Below are positions 27,147 to 35,640 of a stretch of DNA of 35,640 bases, piece after piece (within the stretch, counting starts at the first letter, position 1; each line of letters opens with the position of its first letter). Below the pieces are notes generated by a model. That model was not told the DNA's origin and ran no database searches. It worked only from the letters and a program-made list of their open reading frames with translations. This DNA comes from an uncultured Clostridia bacterium (GTDB lineage Bacteria > Bacillota > Clostridia > Lachnospirales > Lachnospiraceae). Made by a program: the position numbers and the translations under genes. The stretch spans positions 1 to 35,640 of the forward strand of contig CAMHFW010000004.1 in assembly GCA_946184675.1 (NCBI GenBank), in the 5' to 3' direction.

Positions 27147-28118
27147 TTAGTACTTGCGCTTCTGCTTCGGAGCCTTATACTGAGCAGAAAGCATCCTGTA
27201 TACGATACCTCCCAGGATACCGGTGATGATCAGAATGATGACCGAAATAGCGCCGGCCATGCCGAAGTTCTTATTGATCAGATAACCGTTGAGGTACATG
27301 ATCAGGGTTCTGGAAAGCTCATCCGGCACTCCTTTGCCGTTGGTCAGTACCTGCGGTACGTCAAACATCTGGATGCCGCCGATCATAGCCGTAATCAGGC
27401 AATATACAAAGATCGGCATCAGAAGCGGAAGAGTCACCTTAAAAAAGACCTGTGTGGAATTGGCGCCGTCAATCGTAGCTGACTCAAACAGGCTCTGGTC
27501 GATTCCCATGATGCCGGCCATCAGCACAATGGTCGTATTGCCGAACCACATCAGAAAATTCATCAGCGCGATCATACCGCGTACCGTGATCTTATAGGCA
27601 AAAAAGTCAAAGGACTGATCTATCATTCCGTTCTGAACCAGGATGGCCTGAATCGGGCCGGCCCTGTTAAAAAGTGTAAAGAACAGCATGGAAAATGCCG
27701 CAGCCATGATCAGGTTTGGCATATAGATGACAGTTTTAAAGAAGCCCTGCCCTTTGATATTGAGCCGGTAGCTTGTAAAAAAGATTGCCAGCAGCATTGC
27801 GATGACAAACTGGGGAACTGCGCCTGCTACCCACATAATCAGGGTATTGGCAAAATATTTGAGAATGCGGATGGTTCCGCTGGAATCAGGCGTAAAAACC
27901 GCCCTGTAATTGTCAAGTCCTACAAAATTAGGACCGATCTGGGTCAGACCGTCACGATAGGTCTCAAAAAAGCTGTTGTAAATCGTCAGAAACTGGGGCA
28001 CCAGCGTGAAGATGATATAAACCACAAAGAAAGGAATAATGAATATATATCCCCATTTTGCGTAATTCACTGCCTTCTGCTTTCCCGTTTTTTTCTGGTT
28101 CTGGCCGTCCATAGTCAT
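27147..28118 (-). CDS. Carbohydrate ABC transporter permease (MalF-like)
   Basis: EAA-loop-like QSLFESATIDGANSTQVFFKVTLPLLMPIF; multi-pass. Confidence 0.92.
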   Translation of the reverse strand: MTMDGQNQKKTGKQKAVNYAKWGYIFIIPFFVVYIIFTLVPQFLTIYNSFFETYRDGLTQIGPNFVGLDNYRAVFTPDSSGTIRILKYFANTLIMWVAGAVPQFVIAMLLAIFFTSYRLNIKGQGFFKTVIYMPNLIMAAAFSMLFFTLFNRAGPIQAILVQNGMIDQSFDFFAYKITVRGMIALMNFLMWFGNTTIVLMAGIMGIDQSLFESATIDGANSTQVFFKVTLPLLMPIFVYCLITAMIGGIQMFDVPQVLTNGKGVPDELSRTLIMYLNGYLINKNFGMAGAISVIILIITGILGGIVYRMLSAQYKAPKQKRKY

Positions 28119-28142
28119 TTACCTCCGTACCCCGGAAACGGG

Positions 28143-28198
28143 GGAGGCAGAGGACAGCTTACGTGTCTCTGGGAGACACGAAACCGCCCCCTGCCTCC
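28143..28198. promoter_or_regulatory. Nested intercistronic hairpin between solute-binding protein and permease genes
   Basis: Outer GGAGGCAG (28143-28150)/CTGCCTCC (28191-28198); inner CGTGTCTC-tgg-GAGACACG (28162-28180). Confidence 0.6.
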
Positions 28199-28228
28199 TG
28201 TCAGTCAACCGTTCCTGTTCAAGGAATA

Positions 28229-29596
28229 TTATTCCGGAACGTTGATGTTAGCGTAGGTCTCTTTTACGTAGTTGTAGAAGTTCTTCAGCGCTGTCTCTTT
28301 GTCAACAGAGCCATTGTAGTACTCCTGCAGTTTGTTCTGCAGACCTTCATTCAGGAGCTGATCATAGTTGGTATGATTCTCCCACTTGATATCCTTTGCA
28401 AGCTCTGCAAAGATCGCGATATCGTTCTGGCCGTCCAGAATAGCGGTGTTGCCATATTCCGGATCGTTTGCATACTTCTCAACAACAGCGGTGTTGTTCG
28501 GGAACTGGTTGTCCTGCTCTACCAGGTTGGAGCATACTTCCTCATTGGAAGTGAATGTCTCGAAGATGTCTTTGAGCATCTCAGTGTTGTCAGAACCGGT
28601 TGCTGCCAGGAGCCATGTGCCGCCCCAGAAGTAAGCCTGCGGTCCCTTTACGATGCACCAGTCACCGGGGCATCCTTCCTCGGGATCCTGTGCATTGGTC
28701 ATGCAGAAGTTGTAATACCATGCAGGTCCGAAGAAGCACATGGTCTTGCCTTTCGCATACATCTGGTCGGTCTTCTCCTGATCCCATACGCCGGCTGTCA
28801 GGGTGTAACCATTCTGAATGTAATTATCTGTCTGATCCATCCAGGCTGTGATCTGGTCATCAAACTGAAGATTGCCGTCTGCATCAACCCAGGGAGTGGT
28901 GCAGTTATTGGAGAATGCACGGAAAGTTTCAGCGAAAGAAGCTGTCATGTAGTAGCCTTTTTCCTTGGCCTGAGCTGCAACAGCATCAAACTTCTCCCAT
29001 GTATCGATCTGAGCCTGAACTTCCTCAGGAACGTCGGTGCCAAGCACATCCTTGGCAATGCTCTTACGGTAAATCACCGCTGCCGGACAGCACTGGAAGG
29101 AAACGCCCTTGCAGACACCGCTCTGATCGGATGCTGCCTTGATGGTGTACTCATACTCTGTGTCGGCGTTGGTAAATCCGAACGAGGAAACATCCATCGT
29201 ATACGGGGAATCTACATACTTGCCGATGTAGTCTGCCTCAGCCAGGAACATATCAATCTTCTCATCTGCCGGGGCATTCTCCTGATTCAAAAGAGCCTCG
29301 TCAAGCTTCTGCTGGTATACGCCGCCGTCGCTGGGATTGATGATCCAGTTTACGGTAACGCCTTCCGGTACCGTATAATACTTCTCGAAAAATCCCTTGA
29401 ACTCCTCATTCCAGGCATAGATATTAAATACCTTGCCCTGATCGGAAGCCTCACCGCCGGCAGCCTCTGTATCGGCAGCTTCTGATCCTGCAGCTTCTGT
29501 TGCCGGAGCACTGGTCTCCTGTTTCTGTCCGCCTCCGCATGCAGCCATGCTGAATACCATCATGCCTGCCAGGAGGAGTGTGATCATTTTCTTCAT
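28229..29596 (-). CDS. Extracellular solute-binding lipoprotein of a carbohydrate ABC transporter
   Basis: Lipobox MKKMITLLLAGMMVFSMAACGGG, low-complexity linker, family-1 SBP-like body; upstream of two permeases. Confidence 0.9.
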   Translation of the reverse strand: MKKMITLLLAGMMVFSMAACGGGQKQETSAPATEAAGSEAADTEAAGGEASDQGKVFNIYAWNEEFKGFFEKYYTVPEGVTVNWIINPSDGGVYQQKLDEALLNQENAPADEKIDMFLAEADYIGKYVDSPYTMDVSSFGFTNADTEYEYTIKAASDQSGVCKGVSFQCCPAAVIYRKSIAKDVLGTDVPEEVQAQIDTWEKFDAVAAQAKEKGYYMTASFAETFRAFSNNCTTPWVDADGNLQFDDQITAWMDQTDNYIQNGYTLTAGVWDQEKTDQMYAKGKTMCFFGPAWYYNFCMTNAQDPEEGCPGDWCIVKGPQAYFWGGTWLLAATGSDNTEMLKDIFETFTSNEEVCSNLVEQDNQFPNNTAVVEKYANDPEYGNTAILDGQNDIAIFAELAKDIKWENHTNYDQLLNEGLQNKLQEYYNGSVDKETALKNFYNYVKETYANINVPE

Positions 29597-29660
29597 AACT
29601 CTTTTCTCCCTTCGGTTGAATATTTGGAAGCCATCCGGCTTCAGTTCACATTTTCTTATA

Positions 29661-29683
29661 TTAAAACGCCCCTCGCGTTTTAA
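29661..29683. promoter_or_regulatory. Perfect palindrome TTAAAACGC-N5-GCGTTTTAA (candidate LacI-family operator or short terminator)
   Basis: Arms 29661-29669 and 29675-29683; overlaps the LacI stop codon, 65 nt upstream of the SBP start. Confidence 0.5.
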
Positions 29684-30699
29684 TCGATTTCTCTGACGGT
29701 GCTGCCCTCCAGCAGCTCGCCCTCCACCAGGATCTGCTGCGGCAGCCAGGTGTCTCTGTGCTCGATCTCCTCGATCAGGCTTCTCGACGCCTCCCGGCCC
29801 ATGGCCTCTGCTCCCTGACGGTAGGTCGTCAGTCTGGGGCGCAGTACCTGGGAAAGAAGAATGCCGTCGTATCCGACCACGCTCATCCCGTCCGGAACAG
29901 ATATCCCGTGCTTCTCCAGTTCTGTCATGCCGCCCAGGAAGGACAGGTCATCCGGATAAAAGATGCAGGTTGGCCGCTCCGAAAGTGCCAGAAGCTCTCT
30001 GGTCGCCAATCCGCTGGATCTGGGATCATGGTAATAGGCAGGCCGGATATAGTCTGCCGGAACTGATATTCCGAGCAGCGCGCAGGTCTTTTTAAAACTG
30101 GCCAGACGCTTCTGTGTAACCGTCGTCATCTCACCATGTATAAAAGCGATCCTGCGATGTCCCTTTTCATATACGAACCGGACCAGTGCCTCCATACCCC
30201 TTACATTATCTGAGAGGATGGATGTGCGGCTGTCAAAGCTGTAATCCAGCGTCACCGTCGGGATCTCGCTGGTCGCCAGCCGGATGATGGCCGGATCCTG
30301 GAAGTCCGCAGAGGCAATCACTACGCCGTCACAGCTGCGGTACTTGGCATGTTCATAATAATCCATGTGCATGGCGCCGAGGTTCTGTGAAATAAAGGTA
30401 ATGTCATATCCTCTTCTCTCTGCCTCGGCCTTGACACTCTCCAGGATCTGGGAAAAGTACTCATGAGAGATGCCCCCGCCTGTACGGTCCGAAAAAAGAA
30501 CTCCTATATTGTAGCTTCGTCCGACTTTCAGTGCTCTTGCGGCAGCATTTGGATGATATCCCATTTTTCTGGCAGTCTCCCGGATCCTCTTTGCTGTCTC
30601 TGCTGATACATCCGGCGCCCCATTGAGAGCCTTGCTTACGGTAGCTCTCGATACCCCGCATGCTGCAGCTATATCTGTGATCTTAATCATCGGATTCAC
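29680..30699 (-). CDS. LacI-family transcriptional regulator
   Basis: MIKITDIAAACGVSRATVSKALNGAPDVSAETAKRIRETARKMGYHPNAAARALK HTH plus periplasmic-binding-like domain. Confidence 0.95.
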   Translation of the reverse strand: MNPMIKITDIAAACGVSRATVSKALNGAPDVSAETAKRIRETARKMGYHPNAAARALKVGRSYNIGVLFSDRTGGGISHEYFSQILESVKAEAERRGYDITFISQNLGAMHMDYYEHAKYRSCDGVVIASADFQDPAIIRLATSEIPTVTLDYSFDSRTSILSDNVRGMEALVRFVYEKGHRRIAFIHGEMTTVTQKRLASFKKTCALLGISVPADYIRPAYYHDPRSSGLATRELLALSERPTCIFYPDDLSFLGGMTELEKHGISVPDGMSVVGYDGILLSQVLRPRLTTYRQGAEAMGREASRSLIEEIEHRDTWLPQQILVEGELLEGSTVREID

Positions 30700-30727
30700 C
30701 GTTTATCTTTCGTAAATTCTGCCTTTA

Positions 30728-30751
30728 CGTTTTCGTAATCGTTTTCGTTAT
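30728..30751. promoter_or_regulatory. Direct repeat CGTTTTCGTAAT / CGTTTTCGTTAT, candidate operator near the lacI promoter
   Basis: Two adjacent 12-mers, 11/12 identical, 29 nt upstream of the LacI start. Confidence 0.45.
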
Positions 30752-30878
30752 CTGCATTATAGCATCGTCCATTTTTGCCGTCAAGTAGCATTTTCGCAGT
30801 TTTGTTTGTGTATTATGCATAATATTTATCATGATAACTTTTGCATTATGTACATATTTTTGCATTTTCGAAAAACGC

Positions 30879-30926
30879 TTGCATTTCCGAAGCCTGTTTA
30901 GTATAATCTACTTAAACGATTTCGTT
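30879..30926 (+). promoter_or_regulatory. GH94 promoter with overlapping operator-like site
   Basis: TTGCAT (30879-30884), 17-bp spacer, TATAAT (30902-30907), then AACG-attt-CGTT (30915-30926) near the expected +1. Confidence 0.65.
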
Positions 30927-31004
30927 GATTTTGGAAAAATTATTATTAATTCTTATTTCAGACTACTATTTACATGCCGGGATACCGGCGCAGGAGAAAA
31001 AGAC

Positions 31005-33416
31005 ATGAAATACGGATATTTTGATGATGCAGCCAGGGAATATGTGATTACACGGCCGGATACTCCGCTCCCCTGGATCAACTACCTGGGCAATGACGGA
31101 TTTTTTTCACTGATCAGCAATACCTGCGGCGGTTACAGTTTTTATAAGGATGCCAAGCTTCGCAGGATTACCCGCTTCCGTTATAATAATGTACCTGCAG
31201 ACGACGGAGGCCGCTGCTTTTATATCTGCGATGATAAAAATGTCTGGAGCCCCGCTTTCCTTCCGGCGAGGGCTCCTCTGGACAGCTACCGGTGTCGCCA
31301 CGGCATGGGCTATTCTGTTTTTGAGAGCAGCAAGGATGATGTGCAGGCTTCCCTGACTGTTATGGTTCCCCTGCATACCGATATGGAAGTACAGAAACTA
31401 GTCCTGACCAACCAGTCTGCTTCCCCCAAAGAGCTTTGTGTTTATGCCGCTGCCGAGTGGTGCCTGTGGAATGCGGTGGACGATTCTATGAATTACCAGC
31501 GTAACTGGAACATCGGCGAGGTTGAGGTTGAAGGAAGCACCATCTACCATAAGACAGAGTACCGGGAGCGCCGCGACCACTATGCCTTCTATTCGGTCAA
31601 TGCGCCGGTTTCCGGTTTTGATACCGACAGAGATTCTTTCCTGGGCCGCTTCCGCGGCTGGGATGATCCGCAGGCGGTCGAAAGCCGTACTTCTTACGGA
31701 AGCATCGCCGCAGGCTGGGCACCCATTGCCTCCCTGCAGGTCAAAGTCACCCTGGCTCCCGGCGAGAGCAAGGTCCTGCTTTACTGTCTGGGATATGCGG
31801 AAAACACCGCAGATCAGAAGTTTACTGCCCCGGATGTGATCAATAAAGAAAAAGCGCATCTTCTTCTAAGCGCTTTTCAGACAGAGGCTCAGTTCGATGA
31901 AGCGCTCCTGGCCCTTAAGGAGTACTGGTCGCAGCTTTTGTCCCGCTTTTCCGTAAAAAGCAGCGAGGAGAAGCTGGACCGCATGGTCAATATCTGGAAT
32001 CAGTACCAGTGCATGGTCACCTTCAACATGAGCCGCAGCGCTTCCTATTACGAGAGCGGCACCGGACGCGGCATGGGATTCCGCGACAGCTGCCAGGATC
32101 TGCTGGGCTTTGTCCACCTGATTCCGGAGCGCGCCAGAGAGCGTATTCTGGATATCGCCGCCATCCAGTTTGATGACGGCAGTACTTATCACCAGTACCA
32201 GCCCCTTACCAAAAGGGGCAATGCCGATATCGGCAGCGGTTTCAATGACGACCCCCTCTGGCTGGTGGCCTGTACATGTGCTTATATTCGCGAGACTGGC
32301 GATTTTTCCATACTCCATGAACCGGTCCCCTTTAACAATGAGCCAGGAACGGAAGTTCCTCTGATGGAACACCTCCGCAGAAGCCTGGGCTATATCATTA
32401 GCCACCGGGGTCCGCACGAGCTTCCCTTGATCGGCCGGGCTGACTGGAATGACTGTCTTAATCTCAACTGCTTCAGCAATACGCCGGGCGAGAGCTTCCA
32501 GACGGCTTCCAATTTTGAGAGCGGCAAGGCGGAAAGTGTCTTTATCGCCGGCATGTTCGTCAAATACGGCAATGAGTACGCAGACCTCTGTGACCGGATC
32601 GATCTGAAAGAAGAAGGCAGTCAGATTCGTCAGGCTGTTTCTGAAATAGAAAAAGCCGTGCTGGAGCACGGCTGGGATGGTGAGTGGTTCAAGAGAGCTT
32701 ACGATGCTTTTGAGCGGCCCATCGGAAGCAAAGAGAATGAAGAAGGGCAGATTTTCATCGAGCCCCAGGGATTCTGCGTCATGGCCGGCATCGGCGGTGA
32801 AGACTACGGACGGCGGGCTCTGGCCTCCACCCTGGATCTTCTGGGCAATGAGTTCGGCATCGAAGTCCTCTACCCCTGCTACAGCAGATATTATGATTAT
32901 CTGGGCGAGATTTCTTCCTATCCTCCGGGATATAAGGAAAATGGTTCTGTCTTCTGCCACAATAACCCCTGGATCACACTTGCCTGCTGCACCCTGCATG
33001 ACGGAAACAGCGCATTTGATCTGTATACAAGAAACGCTCCTGCCTATATCGAAGACAAGAGCGAGATCCACCGCACGGAACCCTACTGTTACAGCCAGAC
33101 CATCGCCGGCCGGTCTGCAAAGACCTTCGGCGAGGCTAAAAACTCCTGGCTGACAGGCACCGCAGCCTGGTCCTTTGTCGCAGTCAGCCAGGGAATCCTC
33201 GGAATCCGGCCTGATTATGACGGTCTGATCATAGATCCCTGCCTGCCTGACAAGATGAAAGGATTCCATGTCAGCCGCGTATTCCGCGGCAGCCGCTATG
33301 ATATTACCGTACGCCGCGGTGATGAAAAAGGACTTATCGTGAACGGAGAAGCAGTCGCGGGACGGACGATCCCCCTGTCCGGCTCGCCGGTCTGCACTGC
33401 CATACTTACCATCTGA
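31005..33416 (+). CDS. GH94 glycoside phosphorylase, cellobiose phosphorylase-like
   Basis: Start MKYGYFDDAAREYVITRPDTPLPWINYLG behind CAGGAGAAAA; FRDSCQDLLGFVHLIPERARERILDIAAIQFDDGSTYHQYQPLTKRGNADIGSGFNDDPLW; GRADWNDCLNLNCFS. Confidence 0.9.
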   Translation: MKYGYFDDAAREYVITRPDTPLPWINYLGNDGFFSLISNTCGGYSFYKDAKLRRITRFRYNNVPADDGGRCFYICDDKNVWSPAFLPARAPLDSYRCRHGMGYSVFESSKDDVQASLTVMVPLHTDMEVQKLVLTNQSASPKELCVYAAAEWCLWNAVDDSMNYQRNWNIGEVEVEGSTIYHKTEYRERRDHYAFYSVNAPVSGFDTDRDSFLGRFRGWDDPQAVESRTSYGSIAAGWAPIASLQVKVTLAPGESKVLLYCLGYAENTADQKFTAPDVINKEKAHLLLSAFQTEAQFDEALLALKEYWSQLLSRFSVKSSEEKLDRMVNIWNQYQCMVTFNMSRSASYYESGTGRGMGFRDSCQDLLGFVHLIPERARERILDIAAIQFDDGSTYHQYQPLTKRGNADIGSGFNDDPLWLVACTCAYIRETGDFSILHEPVPFNNEPGTEVPLMEHLRRSLGYIISHRGPHELPLIGRADWNDCLNLNCFSNTPGESFQTASNFESGKAESVFIAGMFVKYGNEYADLCDRIDLKEEGSQIRQAVSEIEKAVLEHGWDGEWFKRAYDAFERPIGSKENEEGQIFIEPQGFCVMAGIGGEDYGRRALASTLDLLGNEFGIEVLYPCYSRYYDYLGEISSYPPGYKENGSVFCHNNPWITLACCTLHDGNSAFDLYTRNAPAYIEDKSEIHRTEPYCYSQTIAGRSAKTFGEAKNSWLTGTAAWSFVAVSQGILGIRPDYDGLIIDPCLPDKMKGFHVSRVFRGSRYDITVRRGDEKGLIVNGEAVAGRTIPLSGSPVCTAILTI

Positions 33417-33451
33417 CAGGAGCAGCTTTTCCCATCATCACTTTAAGCATA

Positions 33452-33506
33452 AAAAGCGCTTATCAGCCAGTCCATTCCCCTTCCTTCTGGCCCGATAAGC
33501 GCTTTT
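33452..33506. terminator. Bidirectional terminator between convergent GH94 and GDPD genes
   Basis: AAAAGCGCTTATC (33452-33464) / GATAAGCGCTTTT (33494-33506), A/T-rich at both ends. Confidence 0.75.
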
Positions 33507-33507
33507 A

Positions 33508-35382
33508 TTATTTCCATCTGAGCTCCGGTAATGTCAGCTCCGGCCTCTGCTGCCCCAGCAGTTTGATAAAGTCTGACAGCAGATCGCTGTAGCGGCTGTC
33601 CTCTACGCATTGCCTGGCCAGAGGAATATTATCTGTGATAATATTGTCCACGCGATTCTCGATCATACTGTTGATGCTTTTTTCGGAATTCACCGTCCAT
33701 GCATATATCTGTTTGCCGGCATTGTGCACACGGGACACCATCCTGACAGTCGCGCTGGAGGCTTCCACACTGAAATGATCCGCTGCCTCCATGCGGGTGA
33801 TATCGCCGTAAGCCAGGCTCATGACGTAGACCGTTTCCATTTCCGGGTCATACTCTTTGACCCGCTCAAGCACCCCGTAGACCTGCGAAGTGATCACACA
33901 GTCATTTTCCAGGCCGTATTCCCGTATAATATCAACGACAGCCTTTTCAAAATCCTTTTCATGTCCGGTCGGCTTGAGCTCCACATTGAGTCTGAGACCG
34001 CTTTCCTTGGAAAAAGCAGCAACCTCCCGCAGAAGGGGGACCTTTTCTCCGGCAAATTCCGGGCTGAAAAAGCTGCCTGCGTCAAGCTGGGCGATTTCAT
34101 CATAGGTCAGTTCCCAGACATTGGCATTTTTCCCTGTGGTCCGTTTTGTGTTGGAATCATGCATGACAATGATCTGCCCGTCTTTGGTCTGCTGGACATC
34201 CAGTTCCGTCCAGTCTGCCCCCTGCTCCCAGGCCCCGCGGAAAGCCGCCATGGTATTTTCCGGGTAGAAGGCGGAGGCTCCGCGGTGGGCTGTGATCTCC
34301 ATCACGCGGACATGTTCGATCTGCGGATTCAGCCTTCCGGAAGTAAATAAAAATCCAACACCGAATGCCGCCACAAGCAGCAGTCCGGCGGCGCTAAGCA
34401 GAATACGGTGCTGCAGGCGGAGCCTGGCCGGATCCTTCTCCATGCCGGGCGGCGGAATGTGGATCTCCTCCTCCCCTTTTTCCTCTTTGTGCAGATAAAA
34501 CAGAGCACTGACCACTGCGTAGGCCACCGGCGTGGAGAGGGCCATCGAAGCCAGAATAACAAGAACAACCACGATCCATACTCCTGTGGTCGTCAGCCAG
34601 CGCAGGACAAACATGTTCTCAAAAAAACCGGACAGAGCCATTGCAGCCGAAACCAGGCCGACAGTCAGTCCCAGCTGCACAAGCCAGAAAACGGTCTGCG
34701 ATGCGATCAGGGTCAAGAAATCACCCAGTCTGTGCTTGTCCGACAGGGCAGTGCTTCTCTGATGTGCCTGCCGGAAGGAGCAGCCCTCCAGTGTATAGTA
34801 GTGAATGGCATACAGCCACCGCATCAGGAGCAGGCCGGCAATCACAACCAGAGCAGCCGCGAGAATCGTATAAAGCTTTTTTGATAAAATGACTTCGATC
34901 ACGAATCCCGGCAGAGATAAGGTACTCATTACGCCGGTTGCCATACCGATGCTGGCAAAGGGCATCAGCATCAAAAGCACCAAGACCAGAAGATAATTTT
35001 GCGGAAGCCAGATCCGCAGGGCATTGCGGACCGAAAAGCGTATGATTGCCACGAGACCGGCTTGCTCTTTCTGCCTGGACTGATCCAATGTGTAAATAAC
35101 AGCACTGATATCAATCATATTCACGGTAGCTGCCAGAAGAACAAAAGCCAGGATCATCAGGATGGTAAGGGGATGTTTCAGAAATAACCAGATATTTTCC
35201 CTGGTCAGATAAGGGTAGCCGGAGAGTCTCATAATGCCGGTAAAGCACAGTCCAAGCAGAGGGAAGCCTGCCACTGTAATCAGCAGCTTGTAAAGGAGTT
35301 CAAACATGATAAAAGCTTTCCAGTTGCGCATGACCAGTCCAGCTGTGACAGGTCCTCTGGATTTGCGTATCCTCTGTCTCAT
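33508..35382 (-). CDS. Membrane glycerophosphodiester phosphodiesterase (multi-TM N-terminus plus GDPD domain)
   Basis: EITAHRGASAFYPENTMAAFRGAWEQGADWTELDVQQTKDGQIIVMHD; LRLNVELKP; N-terminal half with several TM segments. Confidence 0.92.
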   Translation of the reverse strand: MRQRIRKSRGPVTAGLVMRNWKAFIMFELLYKLLITVAGFPLLGLCFTGIMRLSGYPYLTRENIWLFLKHPLTILMILAFVLLAATVNMIDISAVIYTLDQSRQKEQAGLVAIIRFSVRNALRIWLPQNYLLVLVLLMLMPFASIGMATGVMSTLSLPGFVIEVILSKKLYTILAAALVVIAGLLLMRWLYAIHYYTLEGCSFRQAHQRSTALSDKHRLGDFLTLIASQTVFWLVQLGLTVGLVSAAMALSGFFENMFVLRWLTTTGVWIVVVLVILASMALSTPVAYAVVSALFYLHKEEKGEEEIHIPPPGMEKDPARLRLQHRILLSAAGLLLVAAFGVGFLFTSGRLNPQIEHVRVMEITAHRGASAFYPENTMAAFRGAWEQGADWTELDVQQTKDGQIIVMHDSNTKRTTGKNANVWELTYDEIAQLDAGSFFSPEFAGEKVPLLREVAAFSKESGLRLNVELKPTGHEKDFEKAVVDIIREYGLENDCVITSQVYGVLERVKEYDPEMETVYVMSLAYGDITRMEAADHFSVEASSATVRMVSRVHNAGKQIYAWTVNSEKSINSMIENRVDNIITDNIPLARQCVEDSRYSDLLSDFIKLLGQQRPELTLPELRWK

Positions 35383-35434
35383 AACTCCCCTCCTTCCCCT
35401 GATGTCCGGCAGATCTTTCTCTATTATATTATAT

Positions 35435-35475
35435 ATATCATATCTCTCATATCATATCTCTGTATCTCTGTATCT
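35435..35475. repeat. Short tandem repeats upstream of the GDPD gene
   Basis: ATATCATATCTCT at 35435-35447 and 35449-35461, followed by GTATCTCT/GTATCT units. Confidence 0.6.
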
Positions 35476-35509
35476 ATTCTATTATACGCAAAAAACCGCC
35501 AAGCTACAA

Positions 35510-35546
35510 GGAGACAGAGGGAGACAGGGGACGGTTCTCTGTCTCC
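35510..35546. repeat. REP-like palindromic repeat
   Basis: GGAGACAGAG (35510-35519) ... ggggacggtt ... CTCTGTCTCC (35537-35546). Confidence 0.5.
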
Positions 35547-35594
35547 CTCCTTTCGCATACAAAAACAGCCGGAAAATCAGTTTTTTGATATGCT

Positions 35595-35637
35595 ACCCCC
35601 AAGTAGGACACTGAAATATAAAAAACTACTTGGGGGT
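35595..35637. repeat. 12-bp perfect inverted repeat at right edge (possible insertion-sequence end)
   Basis: ACCCCCAAGTAG (35595-35606) / CTACTTGGGGGT (35626-35637); the rest lies outside the window. Confidence 0.4.
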
Positions 35638-35640
35638 GTT

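Noticed and set aside
28163-29485. 440-aa plus-strand ORF antisense to the solute-binding protein
   Set aside because: Long but mirrors a highly expressed-type CDS; no domain and no RBS recognised.
31866-33269. 467-aa minus-strand ORF antisense to GH94
   Set aside because: The plus-strand GH94 motifs are unambiguous; this is a codon-bias shadow.
1-35640. CRISPR array, prophage, tRNA or rRNA genes
   Set aside because: No regularly spaced direct repeats, phage structural genes or recognisable tRNA/rRNA sequences were seen.

Overview
The window looks like a Firmicutes (Lachnospiraceae-like) chromosomal segment; the taxon is an inference from gene content. It is mostly metabolic and envelope genes on the minus strand. 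In order: a methionine/folate module (partial metH, a separate MetH-activation-domain gene, metF); a tandem-TPM protein with a zinc-ribbon partner; a Sel1-repeat protein; an orphan YtrA-type GntR regulator with a 19-bp perfect inverted repeat in its promoter region; an L,D-transpeptidase and a two-domain PPK2; a five-gene Dlt-like operon (AMP ligase, carrier protein, fold-type III PLP decarboxylase, MBOAT, SGNH/DltD-like); DUF1292; a PHP phosphoesterase overlapping a tocopherol-cyclase/CrtC-like gene; a D-2-hydroxyacid dehydrogenase; a lone molybdopterin oxidoreductase with a HAD phosphatase; a cello-oligosaccharide locus (ABC transporter, GH5, LacI, GH94); and a membrane GDPD. The best candidate for an under-described system is the Dlt-like operon carrying a PLP decarboxylase. 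The main structural signal outside genes is a dispersed element: one 199-bp MITE-like copy with 16-bp perfect terminal inverted repeats, and a second diverged copy about 20 kb away, sharing a hairpin whose outer stem is conserved and whose inner stem covaries. All family calls are from motif recognition by eye; no database search was run.
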